Shown: positions 18,593 to 27,747, counted from the first letter of the stretch. The stretch: 64,000 bases of DNA from Nostoc sp. S13 (GCF_029379315.1 NZ_JAQYWQ010000003.1:62001-126000), one strand, 5' to 3'. Numbers and translations: made by a program. The notes: generated from the sequence alone by a model not told the origin.

Positions 18593-19054
18593 CTAAAGGC
18601 TGAAGTCTTTTAAGTAATCAGCAATAAAAATACCATACTTTTTCCTGAGTTCAGTAGAACGAAACTTAAATCCCAAGGTTTTAATTCTACAGTTTGAAAC
18701 GCCACAATAACATTTTGGAATAGCAATAGAAATGTATTCTGTTGTTTCATAATCCCATGTAATTTCACTTCCTTCATTTATATCTATCAAGGCAACAAAA
18801 TCATATGCTCCAAATTCATTATTCCGAATTCCTGTATTTGGATTACAAGAGTGATTAATTAATCGTCCTGGTTCATCTAGTTCTATATGTAAATCAATGT
18901 CTATTTGGAAAGAATGATTAGTTCTTTCTGGTAGGTTTTGGACTCGGTGCCCAATCACTACCTTCTCACCTTCACGGAAATTCCGGTTAGCAAAGACTCC
19001 TCTTCCTTTATCTGTAATCTCTATTTTGACATCACTCAAATTTGTTACTTTCAT
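18593..19054 (-). CDS. SET-domain protein (putative lysine methyltransferase)
   Basis: A 153-residue protein that is a compact SET domain. It has KGRGVFANRNFREGEKV (N-SET strand with the G-x-G), LINHSCNPNTGI (the N-H-S-C-x-P-N SAM-binding motif), GSEITWDYETTEY (the E-x-x-x-x-D-Y catalytic Tyr region), and KCYCGVSNCRI, a post-SET Cys cluster (C-x-C-x4-C). SET enzymes transfer methyl groups from SAM to protein lysines. Bacterial members have few known targets. It stands alone, flanked by long gene-poor DNA. Confidence 0.85.
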   Translation of the reverse strand: MKVTNLSDVKIEITDKGRGVFANRNFREGEKVVIGHRVQNLPERTNHSFQIDIDLHIELDEPGRLINHSCNPNTGIRNNEFGAYDFVALIDINEGSEITWDYETTEYISIAIPKCYCGVSNCRIKTLGFKFRSTELRKKYGIFIADYLKDFSL

Positions 19055-19777
19055 ACTTCATACTCTATTAGTAGGTGGGCGGAAAAATTTCTAACGGGCA
19101 GTTGGGCGTTACCCTTGAGACATGAGCGAATTAACAATTGGGATAACCCGATACAGAAAGCAACTTGGTATCTGCAACAAGTGTGTGAAAATTTGTTCGA
19201 TTTATTGTTAATTACAACTTCAGAATAGAAAACAGTTATATAATTTGTCATTGGTGTTTTGACTGAATATTGTCAAAAAAGTCTTTTAAGTATTCTTGCC
19301 GAAAAAATAACATATTTTATCATTACTTTATACAAAAATAAGCAAATGTTTGGTCAAATTTATAAGTATTTAACGAAAATCACTTCAACAAGTTCAGTGA
19401 CCGCCGTGGGATCGGTGGGCATCGTGCGTGCTCTAACTCCGTGCTTTGTGCGATCGCCCCCATTCTTGAGATTTTTAGAGCAAAGTTGAGTTATTGAGTT
19501 TTCCTCTCAGAAATTTTGTGGTATTAATTTACACAGATAAATTTTTTATTTTAAGATGATCAAGCGTTCCGCTAGGTTGCCGCTCTCCTCACCCTTCAGT
19601 CCTGGGGGAAGCTGAGGCGATCGCACTTCCTTAGCAAATTTTCTTCAGCGTGTTGAAGGTGTATTTAACGAAGTACAAATTGGACAGACAGTGAAGTTAT
19701 TGAGCCGATTGCTCTTTTTAAGGCAGTATTTCAGGTGTAGTAGTCATAGAAATTTTGTCTCAAATCGGATTCTACTA
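19055..19777. other. Gene-poor region, possibly decayed coding DNA
   Basis: No intact gene. A plus-strand frame at about 19117-19228 reads RHERINNWDNPIQKATWYLQ and looks protein-like but has no start or known family. The rest is AT-rich with scattered HIP1-like sites. Confidence 0.35.
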
Positions 19778-20548
19778 TTATGGAAACTTCCGATCGCGCA
19801 CTTCCACAGCATAATCTTGCACAGCTTTGGTAATCGTCTCCCGCAAGTTTGTATAAACCTTGGCGAATGGTGGATGTTTCTCTGTAAGTCCGATGACATC
19901 TGAAGTAACTAAAACCTGTCCATCGCAGTGACGCCCTGCACCGATACCAATTGTCGGAATGCTCAGTTTTTGTGTAATCTGCATTGCTAAATCTGCCGGA
20001 ATATGCTCTAACACTAGAGAGAATACACCAGCTTGTTCGAGAGCGATCGCTTCATTTAAAATTCTTTCTCCCGTTTCCTGGCTCTTTCCCTGTTGTCGCA
20101 AACCAAGTTGATGTATTGATTGCGGTGTCAAACCTACATGACCCATTACCGGAATTCCAACTTGTACTAAACGAGCTATAGTTTCAGCGATCGCTGGATA
20201 GCCACCTTCCAATTTTACCGCTTGAGCGCCTGTTTCCTTCAGTACCCGCCCAGCTGAGTGCATCGCTTGCTGGAGACTTTCTTGATAGGTCAAAAATGGT
20301 AAATCTACAACTACTAATGCGCGTTTAACTCCTCGACGCACGGATTTGGCGTGGTATATCATCTCATCCAAAGTTATCGGCAGTGTTGTTTCATACCCTA
20401 AAACTACTGCCATTGAGTCACCCACGAGGATTAAGTCTACACCAGCTGCGTCGAGGAGTTGAGCGATCGCGTAATCCCAGGCAGTCAACGCCACAATTGA
20501 ACGTCCCTGTTGTTTCCATTGAATTAATTGCTGGGTAGTGATTGCCAT
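19778..20548 (-). CDS. panB: 3-methyl-2-oxobutanoate hydroxymethyltransferase PanB
   Basis: A 256-residue PanB. Recognisable motifs are [31 protein letters not shown] (Mg and substrate binding), [15 protein letters not shown]-type loop, VKLEGG, and [15 protein letters not shown] near the C-terminus. PanB transfers a hydroxymethyl group from methylenetetrahydrofolate to 2-oxoisovalerate, the first step of pantothenate and coenzyme A synthesis. The frame runs 29 codons further upstream, but that part encodes repeated PYSLLP from heptamer repeats, so the ATG at 20548 ([11 protein letters not shown]) is used. Confidence 0.95.
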   Translation of the reverse strand: MAITTQQLIQWKQQGRSIVALTAWDYAIAQLLDAAGVDLILVGDSMAVVLGYETTLPITLDEMIYHAKSVRRGVKRALVVVDLPFLTYQESLQQAMHSAGRVLKETGAQAVKLEGGYPAIAETIARLVQVGIPVMGHVGLTPQSIHQLGLRQQGKSQETGERILNEAIALEQAGVFSLVLEHIPADLAMQITQKLSIPTIGIGAGRHCDGQVLVTSDVIGLTEKHPPFAKVYTNLRETITKAVQDYAVEVRDRKFP

Positions 20549-20555
20549 TTTTCTA

Positions 20556-20652
20556 GGTGGGGAGTGGGGAGTAGGGAGTAGGGAGTACGGAATAGGGAGT
20601 AGAGAGTAGGGAATAGGGATAGGGAATTTCACCACTCCCCACTCCCCATTCC
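20556..20652. repeat. Heptanucleotide tandem repeat block (GGGGAGT/AGGGAGT)
   Basis: Imperfect 7-base units GGGAGTA and GGGGAGT repeat through the block and end in CACTCCCC units. Similar blocks lie at 21850-21918, 23998-24075 and 61490-61615. Confidence 0.8.
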
Positions 20653-20653
20653 C

Positions 20654-21733
20654 TCATTTAACGGCGTGACTGAAAGCAATATGGGGTTTTGCACTACCCA
20701 TTTTGGGCATTAACCAAGCTAGACCTTCACTAGTGCCGATCCATAATTTATTGCTAATGTCAGGTACAAGGGCAAGAACCCGACTAGAAGGAAGTCCAGC
20801 AACTTCTGCATCTAACACAGCTCCTGTATTTGGATTTAATCGTAACAAACCATTATTAGTCCCGACCCAAACACTACCATCTTTAGCAAAACGTACTACT
20901 GTCACGTTACGCCCACGCAGGCGAGTCACAGACCGCAACACTGCACCAGTTTTGGGGTTAATAACGAGCAAATTATTTGGCATTCCCGCCCAAATTAATC
21001 CTTCTGGACTAATAGCTAAAGCTTGTACAGTCGTCCCTGGTAGATCGGCTATCCGCTTCATAATCGCAGCACTAGCAGTATTTACCCGCACTAATCCATC
21101 AAGGGTGCCAACCCACAGTTGACCTTCAGCATCTAAAGTCAGGGTATTGGCGCTGACACCAGGCAGATTTTTTAATGTTGTCATAATCAAGCCTTGGTCG
21201 GGACTAATTAGGGCTAAACCACTATCGGTTCCAGTCCACAAATAACCCCGCTTGTCAAGTAACAGAGACAACACCCGTTTAGAAGGCAAAAATAAATTCT
21301 GCGCGGTGATTTCGTTAGTGCGGGGGTCTACTCGCATCAGTCCTTCATAACTTCCCACCCACAGACGTCCTACTTTGTCTTGGGCTAAAGCACCAATGAC
21401 AACACTTGGTAAGCTAACACGAGAAATAATCTTGCCGGTTTTAGGATCAATCCGCGATAGTCCCCGCCAAGAACCTACCCAAAGATTGCCTGTAACATCT
21501 CCTAGTAAGTTACCGACACGATAATCAGTTTTTGGCAAATGTTCTTGCACTCCCCGCTCATCGGGCAAGGGTTCCACTCGCGGGGGCGGTGGGGAAAGTG
21601 GGTAAGCAGGGGTTTTTTGTGCCAATCCCATACTTGGCAAAGCTATCAACCCCAACAAAATAGAAGTAATCAATAAACTAGTACGCTTGCAAAACAATAC
21701 CACGGTGACATTTCCTTTGGAGACAGTACCCAT
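20654..21733 (-). CDS. Secreted seven-bladed beta-propeller protein (Reg_prop-like)
   Basis: A 359-residue protein with an N-terminal signal segment (SLLITSILLGLIALPSMGLA), a Pro-rich linker (PLSPPPPRVEPLP), and then seven repeats of about 41 residues. Each repeat has a variant of L-W-V-G-T-x-x-G-L-x-R-x-x-P: LWVGSWRGLSRIDP, LWVGSYEGLMRVDP, LWTGTDSGLALISP, LWVGTLDGLVRVNT, IWAGMPNNLLVINP, VWVGTNNGLLRLNP and LWIGTSEGLAWLMP. This is the two-component-regulator propeller motif, usually found as sensor regions of hybrid kinases; here it stands alone and exported. It may bind a ligand in the periplasm. It is divergent from rbcL. Confidence 0.75.
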   Translation of the reverse strand: MGTVSKGNVTVVLFCKRTSLLITSILLGLIALPSMGLAQKTPAYPLSPPPPRVEPLPDERGVQEHLPKTDYRVGNLLGDVTGNLWVGSWRGLSRIDPKTGKIISRVSLPSVVIGALAQDKVGRLWVGSYEGLMRVDPRTNEITAQNLFLPSKRVLSLLLDKRGYLWTGTDSGLALISPDQGLIMTTLKNLPGVSANTLTLDAEGQLWVGTLDGLVRVNTASAAIMKRIADLPGTTVQALAISPEGLIWAGMPNNLLVINPKTGAVLRSVTRLRGRNVTVVRFAKDGSVWVGTNNGLLRLNPNTGAVLDAEVAGLPSSRVLALVPDISNKLWIGTSEGLAWLMPKMGSAKPHIAFSHAVK

Positions 21734-21849
21734 AGCCGCTACCCAAACTCTCTTTGGGTTAATTCCAGTGTTCCCCTAGCTGGGATTTTTTAAACGTCAA
21801 TAGGCAATTTTTCTCAAATTTAACGAGTATTAGGCATTGGGGAAAGAAT

Positions 21850-21918
21850 TCTGATCACTCCTAACTCCTAACTAACTCCCTACTCCCCACTCCTCACTCC
21901 CCACTCCCCACTCCCCAA
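21850..21918. repeat. Heptanucleotide repeat block (ACTCCCC)
   Basis: Units ACTCCTA and ACTCCCC repeat in tandem between the propeller gene and the rbc leader. Confidence 0.75.
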
Positions 21919-21930
21919 TAGTGATTGATG

Positions 21931-21960
21931 ACATTTTGTAAAGTTTTTGTTACAAAATGT
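21931..21960. promoter_or_regulatory. Perfect 11-bp palindrome upstream of rbcL
   Basis: ACATTTTGTAA (21931-21941) and TTACAAAATGT (21950-21960) form an exact inverted repeat with an 8-base spacer. It lies in the divergent gap between the propeller gene and rbcL. It could be a binding site for a dimeric regulator or a hairpin. The half-site GTAA-N8-TTAC is like, but not the same as, the GTA-N8-TAC site of NtcA. Confidence 0.5.
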
Positions 21961-22558
21961 TTAAATCTTTATGTGATAACAAAATTAAATAGATAAGTTA
22001 AAAACTTTCAAAGAATAACTTATCAAATTCTTGATATATTGTGAGACAAGCTACAAATTACGTGATGTGCAATTCTTTTTGATTTCGCTCATTACTCTGC
22101 TAAATCTGTGTCAAGTAGATTCTTTTGTGGTATCTTTTCTATCAACAGGGAAGATACAAGGAGTGTAGAGGCGGGAATGTGTGGCAGCCAGCCAAATCCC
22201 CTGAATACGCTGATTTGTGAGGGCATTATCTGAATACTGCCCGCAAAACGCGGAAGTTTTGGTGAAATTGAAAAGGTTTAGTCGGGTGCAAAGAAGAGGT
22301 AAAAAAGAATTTTGATTCGTAGGAAGAGGGAACAGTAGAAGCGCTAGGTCGTGTACCCCTAAAAGGTGAGAACACTGGTGAGGAGGATTACCACAACTAC
22401 CATGTCCGCGGCCAAAACTCTACCCTCTACCAAAAGCAACCCTTAAAAAAATTTTTCCTGATCTTCTTCCCGGTGAAGGGGGGAAAGAGCGGGATGAGAA
22501 AAGTTGCCCAAAACGTGATTTGATAAGTAAAAAGAGTGACTTCTGAGAAGGATAAAAT
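21961..22558 (+). promoter_or_regulatory. Long rbcL upstream and leader region
   Basis: About 600 bases with no gene before rbcL. It holds purine-rich and GC-rich stretches (22280-22400) unlike the AT-rich part before it and ends with AGAAGGATAAAAT before the ATG. Long rbcL leaders are known in Anabaena; promoters cannot be fixed by eye. Confidence 0.45.
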
Positions 22559-23989
22559 ATGTCTTACGCTCAAACTAAGACTCAGAGCAAAACTGGGTAT
22601 AAAGCCGGGGTTCAAGATTACAGACTAACTTATTACACACCGGATTACACACCTAAAGACACAGACATTTTAGCGGCATTCCGCGTTACACCCCAGCCCG
22701 GAGTTCCCCCCGAAGAAGCAGCTGCTGCTGTAGCGGCTGAGTCTTCCACTGGTACTTGGACAACTGTGTGGACAGACTTGCTCACCGACCTAGATCGCTA
22801 CAAAGGTCGTTGCTACGACATCGAACCAGTTCCTGGTGATGACAACCAATTCATCGCCTACATTGCCTATCCTTTGGATTTGTTTGAAGAAGGCTCTGTA
22901 ACAAACATGTTGACCTCCATTGTGGGGAACGTATTTGGTTTCAAAGCCTTGCGGGCACTACGTCTAGAAGACTTACGGATTCCTATAGCTTACCTGAAGA
23001 CCTTCCAAGGACCTCCCCACGGTATTCAAGTTGAGCGTGACAAGTTAAACAAATATGGTCGTCCTTTGTTAGGTTGTACAATTAAGCCCAAATTAGGTCT
23101 TTCCGCTAAAAACTACGGACGCGCTGTATACGAGTGCTTACGTGGTGGTTTGGACTTCACCAAAGACGACGAAAACATCAACTCCGCACCATTCCAACGG
23201 TGGCGCGATCGCTTCTTGTTCGTATCTGAAGCTATTGCCAAAGCTCAAGCTGAAACCGGTGAAATCAAAGGTCACTACCTAAACGTTACCGCCCCCACCT
23301 GTGAAGAAATGCTGAAACGGGCTGAGTTCGCCAAAGAACTCAAACAGCCGATCATCATGCATGACTACCTGACAGCAGGCTTCACCGCCAACACCACATT
23401 GGCTCGTTGGTGCCGTGACAACGGTATTTTGCTGCACATTCACCGAGCTATGCACGCCGTTATCGACCGTCAAAAGAACCACGGTATCCACTTCCGCGTT
23501 TTAGCTAAGGCGCTGCGGATGTCCGGCGGCGACCACATCCACACTGGAACAGTGGTTGGTAAGCTGGAAGGTGAACGCGGTATCACAATGGGCTTCGTTG
23601 ACTTGTTACGTGAAAACTACGTAGAACAAGACAAGTCTCGCGGTATATACTTTACCCAAGACTGGGCTTCTCTACCTGGAGTATTTGCTGTTGCTTCTGG
23701 TGGTATTCACATCTGGCACATGCCTGCACTCGTAGAAATTTTTGGTGATGACTCCGTGCTGCAATTTGGTGGTGGTACTCTCGGTCATCCTTGGGGTAAT
23801 GCTCCTGGTGCTACAGCTAACCGCGTAGCTTTAGAAGCTTGCATCCAAGCTCGTAACGAAGGCCGCAACTTGGCTCGTGAAGGTAACGACATTATTCGCG
23901 AAGCCGCTAAGTGGTCTCCTGAATTAGCCGTTGCTTGCGAACTGTGGAAAGAAATCAAGTTCGAGTTTGAAGCGATGGATACCGTCTGA
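22559..23989 (+). CDS. rbcL: Ribulose bisphosphate carboxylase large chain (form IB)
   Basis: A 476-residue RbcL of normal form I length. It shows [17 protein letters not shown] with the catalytic Lys near 172, [14 protein letters not shown] with the Lys that is carbamylated (~198) and the Asp/Glu Mg ligands, [20 protein letters not shown], and [15 protein letters not shown] near the C-terminus. It catalyses CO2 fixation onto RuBP in the carboxysome. AAGGAT lies seven bases before the ATG. It is the first gene of rbcL-rbcX-rbcS. Confidence 0.99.
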   Translation: MSYAQTKTQSKTGYKAGVQDYRLTYYTPDYTPKDTDILAAFRVTPQPGVPPEEAAAAVAAESSTGTWTTVWTDLLTDLDRYKGRCYDIEPVPGDDNQFIAYIAYPLDLFEEGSVTNMLTSIVGNVFGFKALRALRLEDLRIPIAYLKTFQGPPHGIQVERDKLNKYGRPLLGCTIKPKLGLSAKNYGRAVYECLRGGLDFTKDDENINSAPFQRWRDRFLFVSEAIAKAQAETGEIKGHYLNVTAPTCEEMLKRAEFAKELKQPIIMHDYLTAGFTANTTLARWCRDNGILLHIHRAMHAVIDRQKNHGIHFRVLAKALRMSGGDHIHTGTVVGKLEGERGITMGFVDLLRENYVEQDKSRGIYFTQDWASLPGVFAVASGGIHIWHMPALVEIFGDDSVLQFGGGTLGHPWGNAPGATANRVALEACIQARNEGRNLAREGNDIIREAAKWSPELAVACELWKEIKFEFEAMDTV

Positions 23990-23997
23990 TCAAAAGT

Positions 23998-24075
23998 TAG
24001 GAGTTAGAAGTTAGGAGTTAAGAGTTACATTAATTCATAATTCATAACTCTTAATTCATAACTCATAACTGTTGA
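23998..24075. repeat. Heptamer repeat block between rbcL and rbcX
   Basis: AGTTAGG/AGTTAAG units are followed by TTCATAA/CTCATAA units, a tandem 7-base pattern inside the operon. Confidence 0.75.
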
Positions 24076-24090
24076 CGGCTGGGGTCAAGC

Positions 24091-24498
24091 ATGAATCTTA
24101 ACCAAATTGCAAAGGACACAGCCAAGACTGTCCAAAGTTATCTGACTTATCAGGCTCTAAGGACAGTATTGGCACAGCTAGGCGAAACGAATCCTCCATT
24201 AGAACTGTGGCTGCATAACTTTTCATCTGGCAAAATTCAGGATGGTGAATCATACATTGAGCAACTGCTGCGAGAAAAGCCAGATTTGGCTTTGCGAATC
24301 ATGACTGTCAGAGAACACATTGCCGAAGAAATCATGGAATTTTTACCGGAAATGGTTCGCACTGGCATTCAGCAAGCCAACATGGAACAACGTCGCCAGC
24401 ATTTAGAACGCATCACACGAATAGACACATCAAACCCCAGCCTGCAACCAGAACAGCAAGCAAGTTCAGATCCGAATTTAGATAACTTATCCAATTAG
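24091..24498 (+). CDS. rbcX: Rubisco assembly chaperone RbcX
   Basis: A 135-residue RbcX. The core is [20 protein letters not shown] at the N-terminus, typical [33 protein letters not shown] and [21 protein letters not shown] Gln-rich flexible tail follows. RbcX forms an arc-shaped homodimer that binds the C-terminal EIKFEFE tail of RbcL and helps assemble the L8 core; that tail is present in the RbcL encoded here. It sits between rbcL and rbcS, the usual place in filamentous cyanobacteria. Confidence 0.97.
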   Translation: MNLNQIAKDTAKTVQSYLTYQALRTVLAQLGETNPPLELWLHNFSSGKIQDGESYIEQLLREKPDLALRIMTVREHIAEEIMEFLPEMVRTGIQQANMEQRRQHLERITRIDTSNPSLQPEQQASSDPNLDNLSN

Positions 24499-24544
24499 TT
24501 CGGTCAACCTAGTAGTAAAAAATCGCCACCCATTATCAAAAGCT

Positions 24545-24883
24545 ATGCAAACTTTACCAAAAGAGCGTCGTTACGAAACCCTTTCTTATCTACCCCCCCT
24601 GTCTGATGCTCAAATTGCCAAGCAGATCCAGTATATTTTGAGTCAAGGTTACATTCCAGCGATCGAGTTTAACGAAACTTCTGAGCCAACAGAATTATAT
24701 TGGACAATGTGGAAGCTGCCTTTGTTTGGTGCTAAATCCACTCAAGAAGTATTGAGCGAAGTTCAAGGATGCCGTTCTCAATTCAACACCAGCTATATCC
24801 GGGTTGTGGGTTTTGACAACATCAAGCAGTGCCAAATTCTCAGCTTTCTTGTTCACAAACCCAACAAAGCCAACAAATACTAA
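24545..24883 (+). CDS. rbcS: Ribulose bisphosphate carboxylase small chain
   Basis: A 112-residue RbcS. It begins [20 protein letters not shown], followed by the helix [31 protein letters not shown], and [13 protein letters not shown]-type C-terminal strand (written here [17 protein letters not shown]). It caps the L8 core to give L8S8 Rubisco. A strong terminator 30 bases downstream closes the operon. Confidence 0.98.
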   Translation: MQTLPKERRYETLSYLPPLSDAQIAKQIQYILSQGYIPAIEFNETSEPTELYWTMWKLPLFGAKSTQEVLSEVQGCRSQFNTSYIRVVGFDNIKQCQILSFLVHKPNKANKY

Positions 24884-24916
24884 AGTTAACAAGCTTTAAC
24901 TAATTGGTTTATTTCT

Positions 24917-24951
24917 ATAGGAGAGGTAGAATTATCTGCCTCTCCTATTTA
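24917..24951 (+). terminator. Terminator of the rbcLXS operon
   Basis: ATAGGAGAGG (24917-24926) pairs with CCTCTCCTAT (24939-24948), and the inner AGA/TCT extends the stem to a 4-base loop, followed by TTTA. Confidence 0.8.
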
Positions 24952-24984
24952 CTAGATTTGTTTTGGAACGCAAAGGAACGCATT

Positions 24985-25045
24985 CTCATTGGCGTAGCCT
25001 CTCGTAGAGAAGCGTCTCGCAGAGAAGGAAAACGCAGAGGGACGC
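24985..25045. repeat. Dispersed palindromic repeat (CTCGTAGAGAAG family)
   Basis: GTAGCCTCTCGTAGAGAAGC followed by GTCTCGCAGAGAAGG; shares its core with copies near 2140, 28882, 31761 and 44450. Confidence 0.6.
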
Positions 25046-25080
25046 GGAGTTATTCTCTACGTTTTTTAATAAGGTAATAA

Positions 25081-25707
25081 ATGGAATTGCAGCATCTACC
25101 GGAAGTAAGAATTTGTTTTGTTGGCGATTCTTTTGTTAATGGTGCTGGCGACCCAGAATGTCTTGGTTGGACAGGGAGAATATGCGCTAATGCTAATAAA
25201 AAAGGCTATGATATCACCTACTATAATTTAGGAATTAGGCGAGATACTAGTACTAGTATAGCAAAGCGTTGGTTACAGGAAGTATCACTTCGCTTACCCA
25301 AAGAATATGATGGCAGAGTTATATTTTCCTTTGGATTGAATGACACAACAGTAGAAAATGGTAAAACTCGCGTGGATTTGGCAGATTCAATCAAAAATAC
25401 CTGTGAAATTTTAAGTGAAGCTCAAAAGTTGTACCCTGTGTTGATGGTTGGTTCTGCGCCATATGCAGAACAAGAAAACCCTCAAAGGAGGCAGAGAAAT
25501 ACCGATTTATCTAAACAGTATGCTTTGATTTGTAATGAATTAAATGTACCTTATTTAGATGTTTTTCCGATATTAGAAAAATCAAACATCTGGATAAATG
25601 AGGCAAAAGCTAATGATGGTGTTCATCCTCGAGCAAGCGGTTACACAGAATTTGCCCAAATTGTAGAAAATTGGGAGGCTTGGTTAAATTGGTTTCCTTT
25701 AATTTAA
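25081..25707 (+). CDS. SGNH/GDSL hydrolase
   Basis: A 208-residue SGNH-fold esterase. Block I is ICFVGDSFVNGAGDP with the catalytic Ser (in GDS), block III is FSFGLNDTTVENG with the Asn of the oxyanion hole (GLND), and block V is NDGVHPRASGYTEFA with the Asp and His (DxxH) of the triad. No signal peptide, so a cytosolic esterase or lipase; the substrate is unknown. It lies on the same strand between the rbc operon and the activase gene, but behind a terminator. Confidence 0.85.
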   Translation: MELQHLPEVRICFVGDSFVNGAGDPECLGWTGRICANANKKGYDITYYNLGIRRDTSTSIAKRWLQEVSLRLPKEYDGRVIFSFGLNDTTVENGKTRVDLADSIKNTCEILSEAQKLYPVLMVGSAPYAEQENPQRRQRNTDLSKQYALICNELNVPYLDVFPILEKSNIWINEAKANDGVHPRASGYTEFAQIVENWEAWLNWFPLI

Positions 25708-25768
25708 TCGAGAATTCAAAGTTAGGATGGTGGTAGCACTTTAGTCTTTCTATTCAAAGGTAGGAGTT

Positions 25769-25996
25769 ATGCAACAAATTACTCTCCCTGAAGCATCTCA
25801 AAACTTACCTGAGTTGATTGAAGCAGCACTCAGTGGTGATGAAATTATTATCATCAAAGATAATCAACCTTTAGTAAAGTTAACTCCTGTATCGCCAGTT
25901 AAACGCCGCCGTCAACCTGGAAGCGCCAAGGGTTTAATTACAATATCTGATGACTTTGATGCACCACTCGAAGATTTTAAGGAATATATGGAATGA
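25769..25996 (+). CDS. Phd/YefM-type antitoxin
   Basis: A 75-residue protein. The N-terminus QQITLPEASQNLPELIEAAL and GDEIIIIKDNQPLVKLTPV are typical of Phd/YefM antitoxins, which form a dimeric DNA-binding N-terminal fold; the C-terminal DDFDAPLEDFKEYME would wrap the toxin. The stop overlaps the toxin ATG (ATGA), as in paired toxin-antitoxin genes. AGGAG lies close before the ATG. The partner is broken, so the antitoxin is now orphaned unless it binds another PIN toxin elsewhere. Confidence 0.85.
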   Translation: MQQITLPEASQNLPELIEAALSGDEIIIIKDNQPLVKLTPVSPVKRRRQPGSAKGLITISDDFDAPLEDFKEYME

Positions 25997-26381
25997 TCTT
26001 ACTGTTGGATACACATACTTTAATTTGGTATGTGACGGACAATTCAAGACTTAGTAATCAAGTTCTAGATTTAATCAATGATGAGAATAATGAAATTTTG
26101 CTAAGTATAGCTAGTCTCTGTGAAATAGCTATACTTAGCAAAATTTAGGAAAGCTTCGTTTCAATCAGCCATTTGAGATATTCATCACACAGCAACTCAA
26201 CCTTAACAATTTGAGGTTACTCGATATCAAAATTAGCCACGTTACTATTGTTGCTACACTACCTTTGCATCACCGTGACCCATTCGACCGACTTTTAATT
26301 GCACAGTCGGTAGTTGAAAATATACCTGTATTGAGTGCTGAGAAAATTTTTGATGCATATCCAATTAGGCGTATATGGTAG
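25993..26381 (+). pseudogene. VapC-type PIN-domain toxin, frameshifted
   Basis: The frame starts MILLLDTHTLIWYVTDN, with the first PIN Asp, and continues to ASLCEIAILSKI, where it stops at 26147. The rest is in another frame: LGKLRFNQPFEIF, LNLNNLRLLDIKISHVTIVA and HHRDPFDRLLIAQSV (the D-P-F-D-R PIN motif), ending FDAYPIRRIW at 26381. Together they make a normal ~128-residue PIN RNase. The break lies inside a perfect 21-bp inverted repeat (26093-26146), so the mutation probably arose there. The toxin should be inactive. Sequence loss is otherwise minor, so the event looks recent. Confidence 0.9.
26093..26146. repeat. Perfect 21-bp inverted repeat within the broken vapC
   Basis: Arms at 26093-26113 and 26126-26146 are exactly complementary, with a 12-base spacer GTCTCTGTGAAA. 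The arm begins AAATTTTGCTAAGTATAG. The frameshift of the toxin falls in the right arm. Confidence 0.9.
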
Positions 26382-26472
26382 ATAGCGCTCCTTTTCTACC
26401 AAAAAATAAATAAACACTAATCACAAAAAAAACTTAACATTACTTTAAGCACTGCTAGGCAAAGATAATTTT

Positions 26473-27747
26473 ATGGGTTATTACATCGCTCCCCGCTTTC
26501 TAGACAAACTGGCTGTCCACATCACCAAAAACTTTCTAAAGCTTTCTGGTGTGCGAGTTCCCGTGATTTTGGGTATTCATGGACGCAAAGGAGAAGGCAA
26601 AACATTTCAATGTCAATTAGTCTTCGAGAAAATGGGTATCGAGGTAACTAACATATCTGGCGGCGAATTGGAAAGTCCAGATGCAGGAGATCCAGCGCGG
26701 TTAATTCGGCTGCGCTATCGGGAAACAGCAGAACTGATCAAAGTACGCGGTAAAATGTGTGTTTTGATGATTAACGATTTGGATGCGGGGGCTGGACGCT
26801 TTGATGAAGGTACTCAATATACTGTAAATACGCAGTTGGTGAATGCCACACTGATGAATATTGCTGATAATCCCACAGATGTGCAGTTGCCTGGAAGCTA
26901 TGATTCCACGCCTTTACGTCGTGTGCCGATTATTGTCACAGGTAATGATTTTTCCACCCTCTATGCACCGTTAATTCGGGATGGACGGATGGATAAATTC
27001 TACTGGGAACCGAACCGAGACGATAAGGTGGGAATTGTCAAGGGAATTTTTGAACCCGATGGACTCTCACAGAAGGAAATTGAACAGCTAGTTGATACTT
27101 TTGTCAATCAATCCATTGACTTTTTTAGCGCTTTGCGATCGCGCATTTATGACGAACAAATCCGCAACTACATCCATCAAGTAGGTTTTGAGCGGGTATC
27201 GTTAAGTGTGGTGAACAGCGTTGAAGGGCCACCAGAGTTTAAAAAGCCAGATTTCAGGCTGTCTCACTTAATCGAGTCTGGTAACTTCCTCGTTGGTGAA
27301 CAAAAACGGGTGGAAAATTCCCATTTGGTTGATGATTATAACCGACTCAATCGAGGTAGAAATTCTCAATCTGCACCACCTGCTGCTGTAACACCAATTA
27401 GTCAGCCGTCAAATGGCGCAGCAAGTCAAGAAGCAAAAATTAATGGATTCCAGAAAGAGGAAGTATCAAGCCCACATTTGACCCTAGAGACACAAGCACA
27501 AATTAGGGAATTATTATCTCAAGGTTACAAAATTAGTATTGAACACGTAGATGAGCGCCGTTTCCGCACAGGTTCTTGGCAAAGTTGTGTTCATAGCCAC
27601 ATTGATAGCGAGTCTGATGCCATCTCAAATTTGGAATCAACTCTGACAGAATATAGCGGTGAGTATGTGCGCTTGGTAGGTATTGATCCAAAAGCCAAGC
27701 GGCGGGTGGTGGAGACGATTATTCATCGTCCGCATGGGATAAATTAG
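26473..27747 (+). CDS. rca: Rubisco activase with C-terminal small-subunit-like (SSUL) domain
   Basis: A 424-residue AAA+ protein. The Walker A is GIHGRKGEGKTF (34-45), the Walker B region is MCVLMINDLDAGAGRF (95-110), and the Arg-finger region is IPIIVTGNDF/LIRDGRMDKFYW, as in plant Rca. After a Ser/Pro/Gln linker (~295-335), residues 336-424 (LTLETQAQIRELLSQGYKIS onward) form a Rubisco small-subunit-like domain related to CcmM SSUL modules. The AAA+ ring removes inhibitory sugar phosphates from Rubisco; the SSUL would dock the enzyme on Rubisco or into carboxysomes. It lies 1.6 kb after rbcS, on the same strand. Confidence 0.95.
   Translation: MGYYIAPRFLDKLAVHITKNFLKLSGVRVPVILGIHGRKGEGKTFQCQLVFEKMGIEVTNISGGELESPDAGDPARLIRLRYRETAELIKVRGKMCVLMINDLDAGAGRFDEGTQYTVNTQLVNATLMNIADNPTDVQLPGSYDSTPLRRVPIIVTGNDFSTLYAPLIRDGRMDKFYWEPNRDDKVGIVKGIFEPDGLSQKEIEQLVDTFVNQSIDFFSALRSRIYDEQIRNYIHQVGFERVSLSVVNSVEGPPEFKKPDFRLSHLIESGNFLVGEQKRVENSHLVDDYNRLNRGRNSQSAPPAAVTPISQPSNGAASQEAKINGFQKEEVSSPHLTLETQAQIRELLSQGYKISIEHVDERRFRTGSWQSCVHSHIDSESDAISNLESTLTEYSGEYVRLVGIDPKAKRRVVETIIHRPHGIN

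Noticed and set aside
20549-20635. N-terminal extension of PanB
   Set aside because: [15 protein letters not shown] is translated heptamer repeat; PanB starts at MAITTQQ.
21931-21960. NtcA site before rbcL
   Set aside because: The half-sites are GTAA-N8-TTAC; the classical NtcA site is GTA-N8-TAC, so the spacing differs by two. Kept only as an unassigned palindrome.
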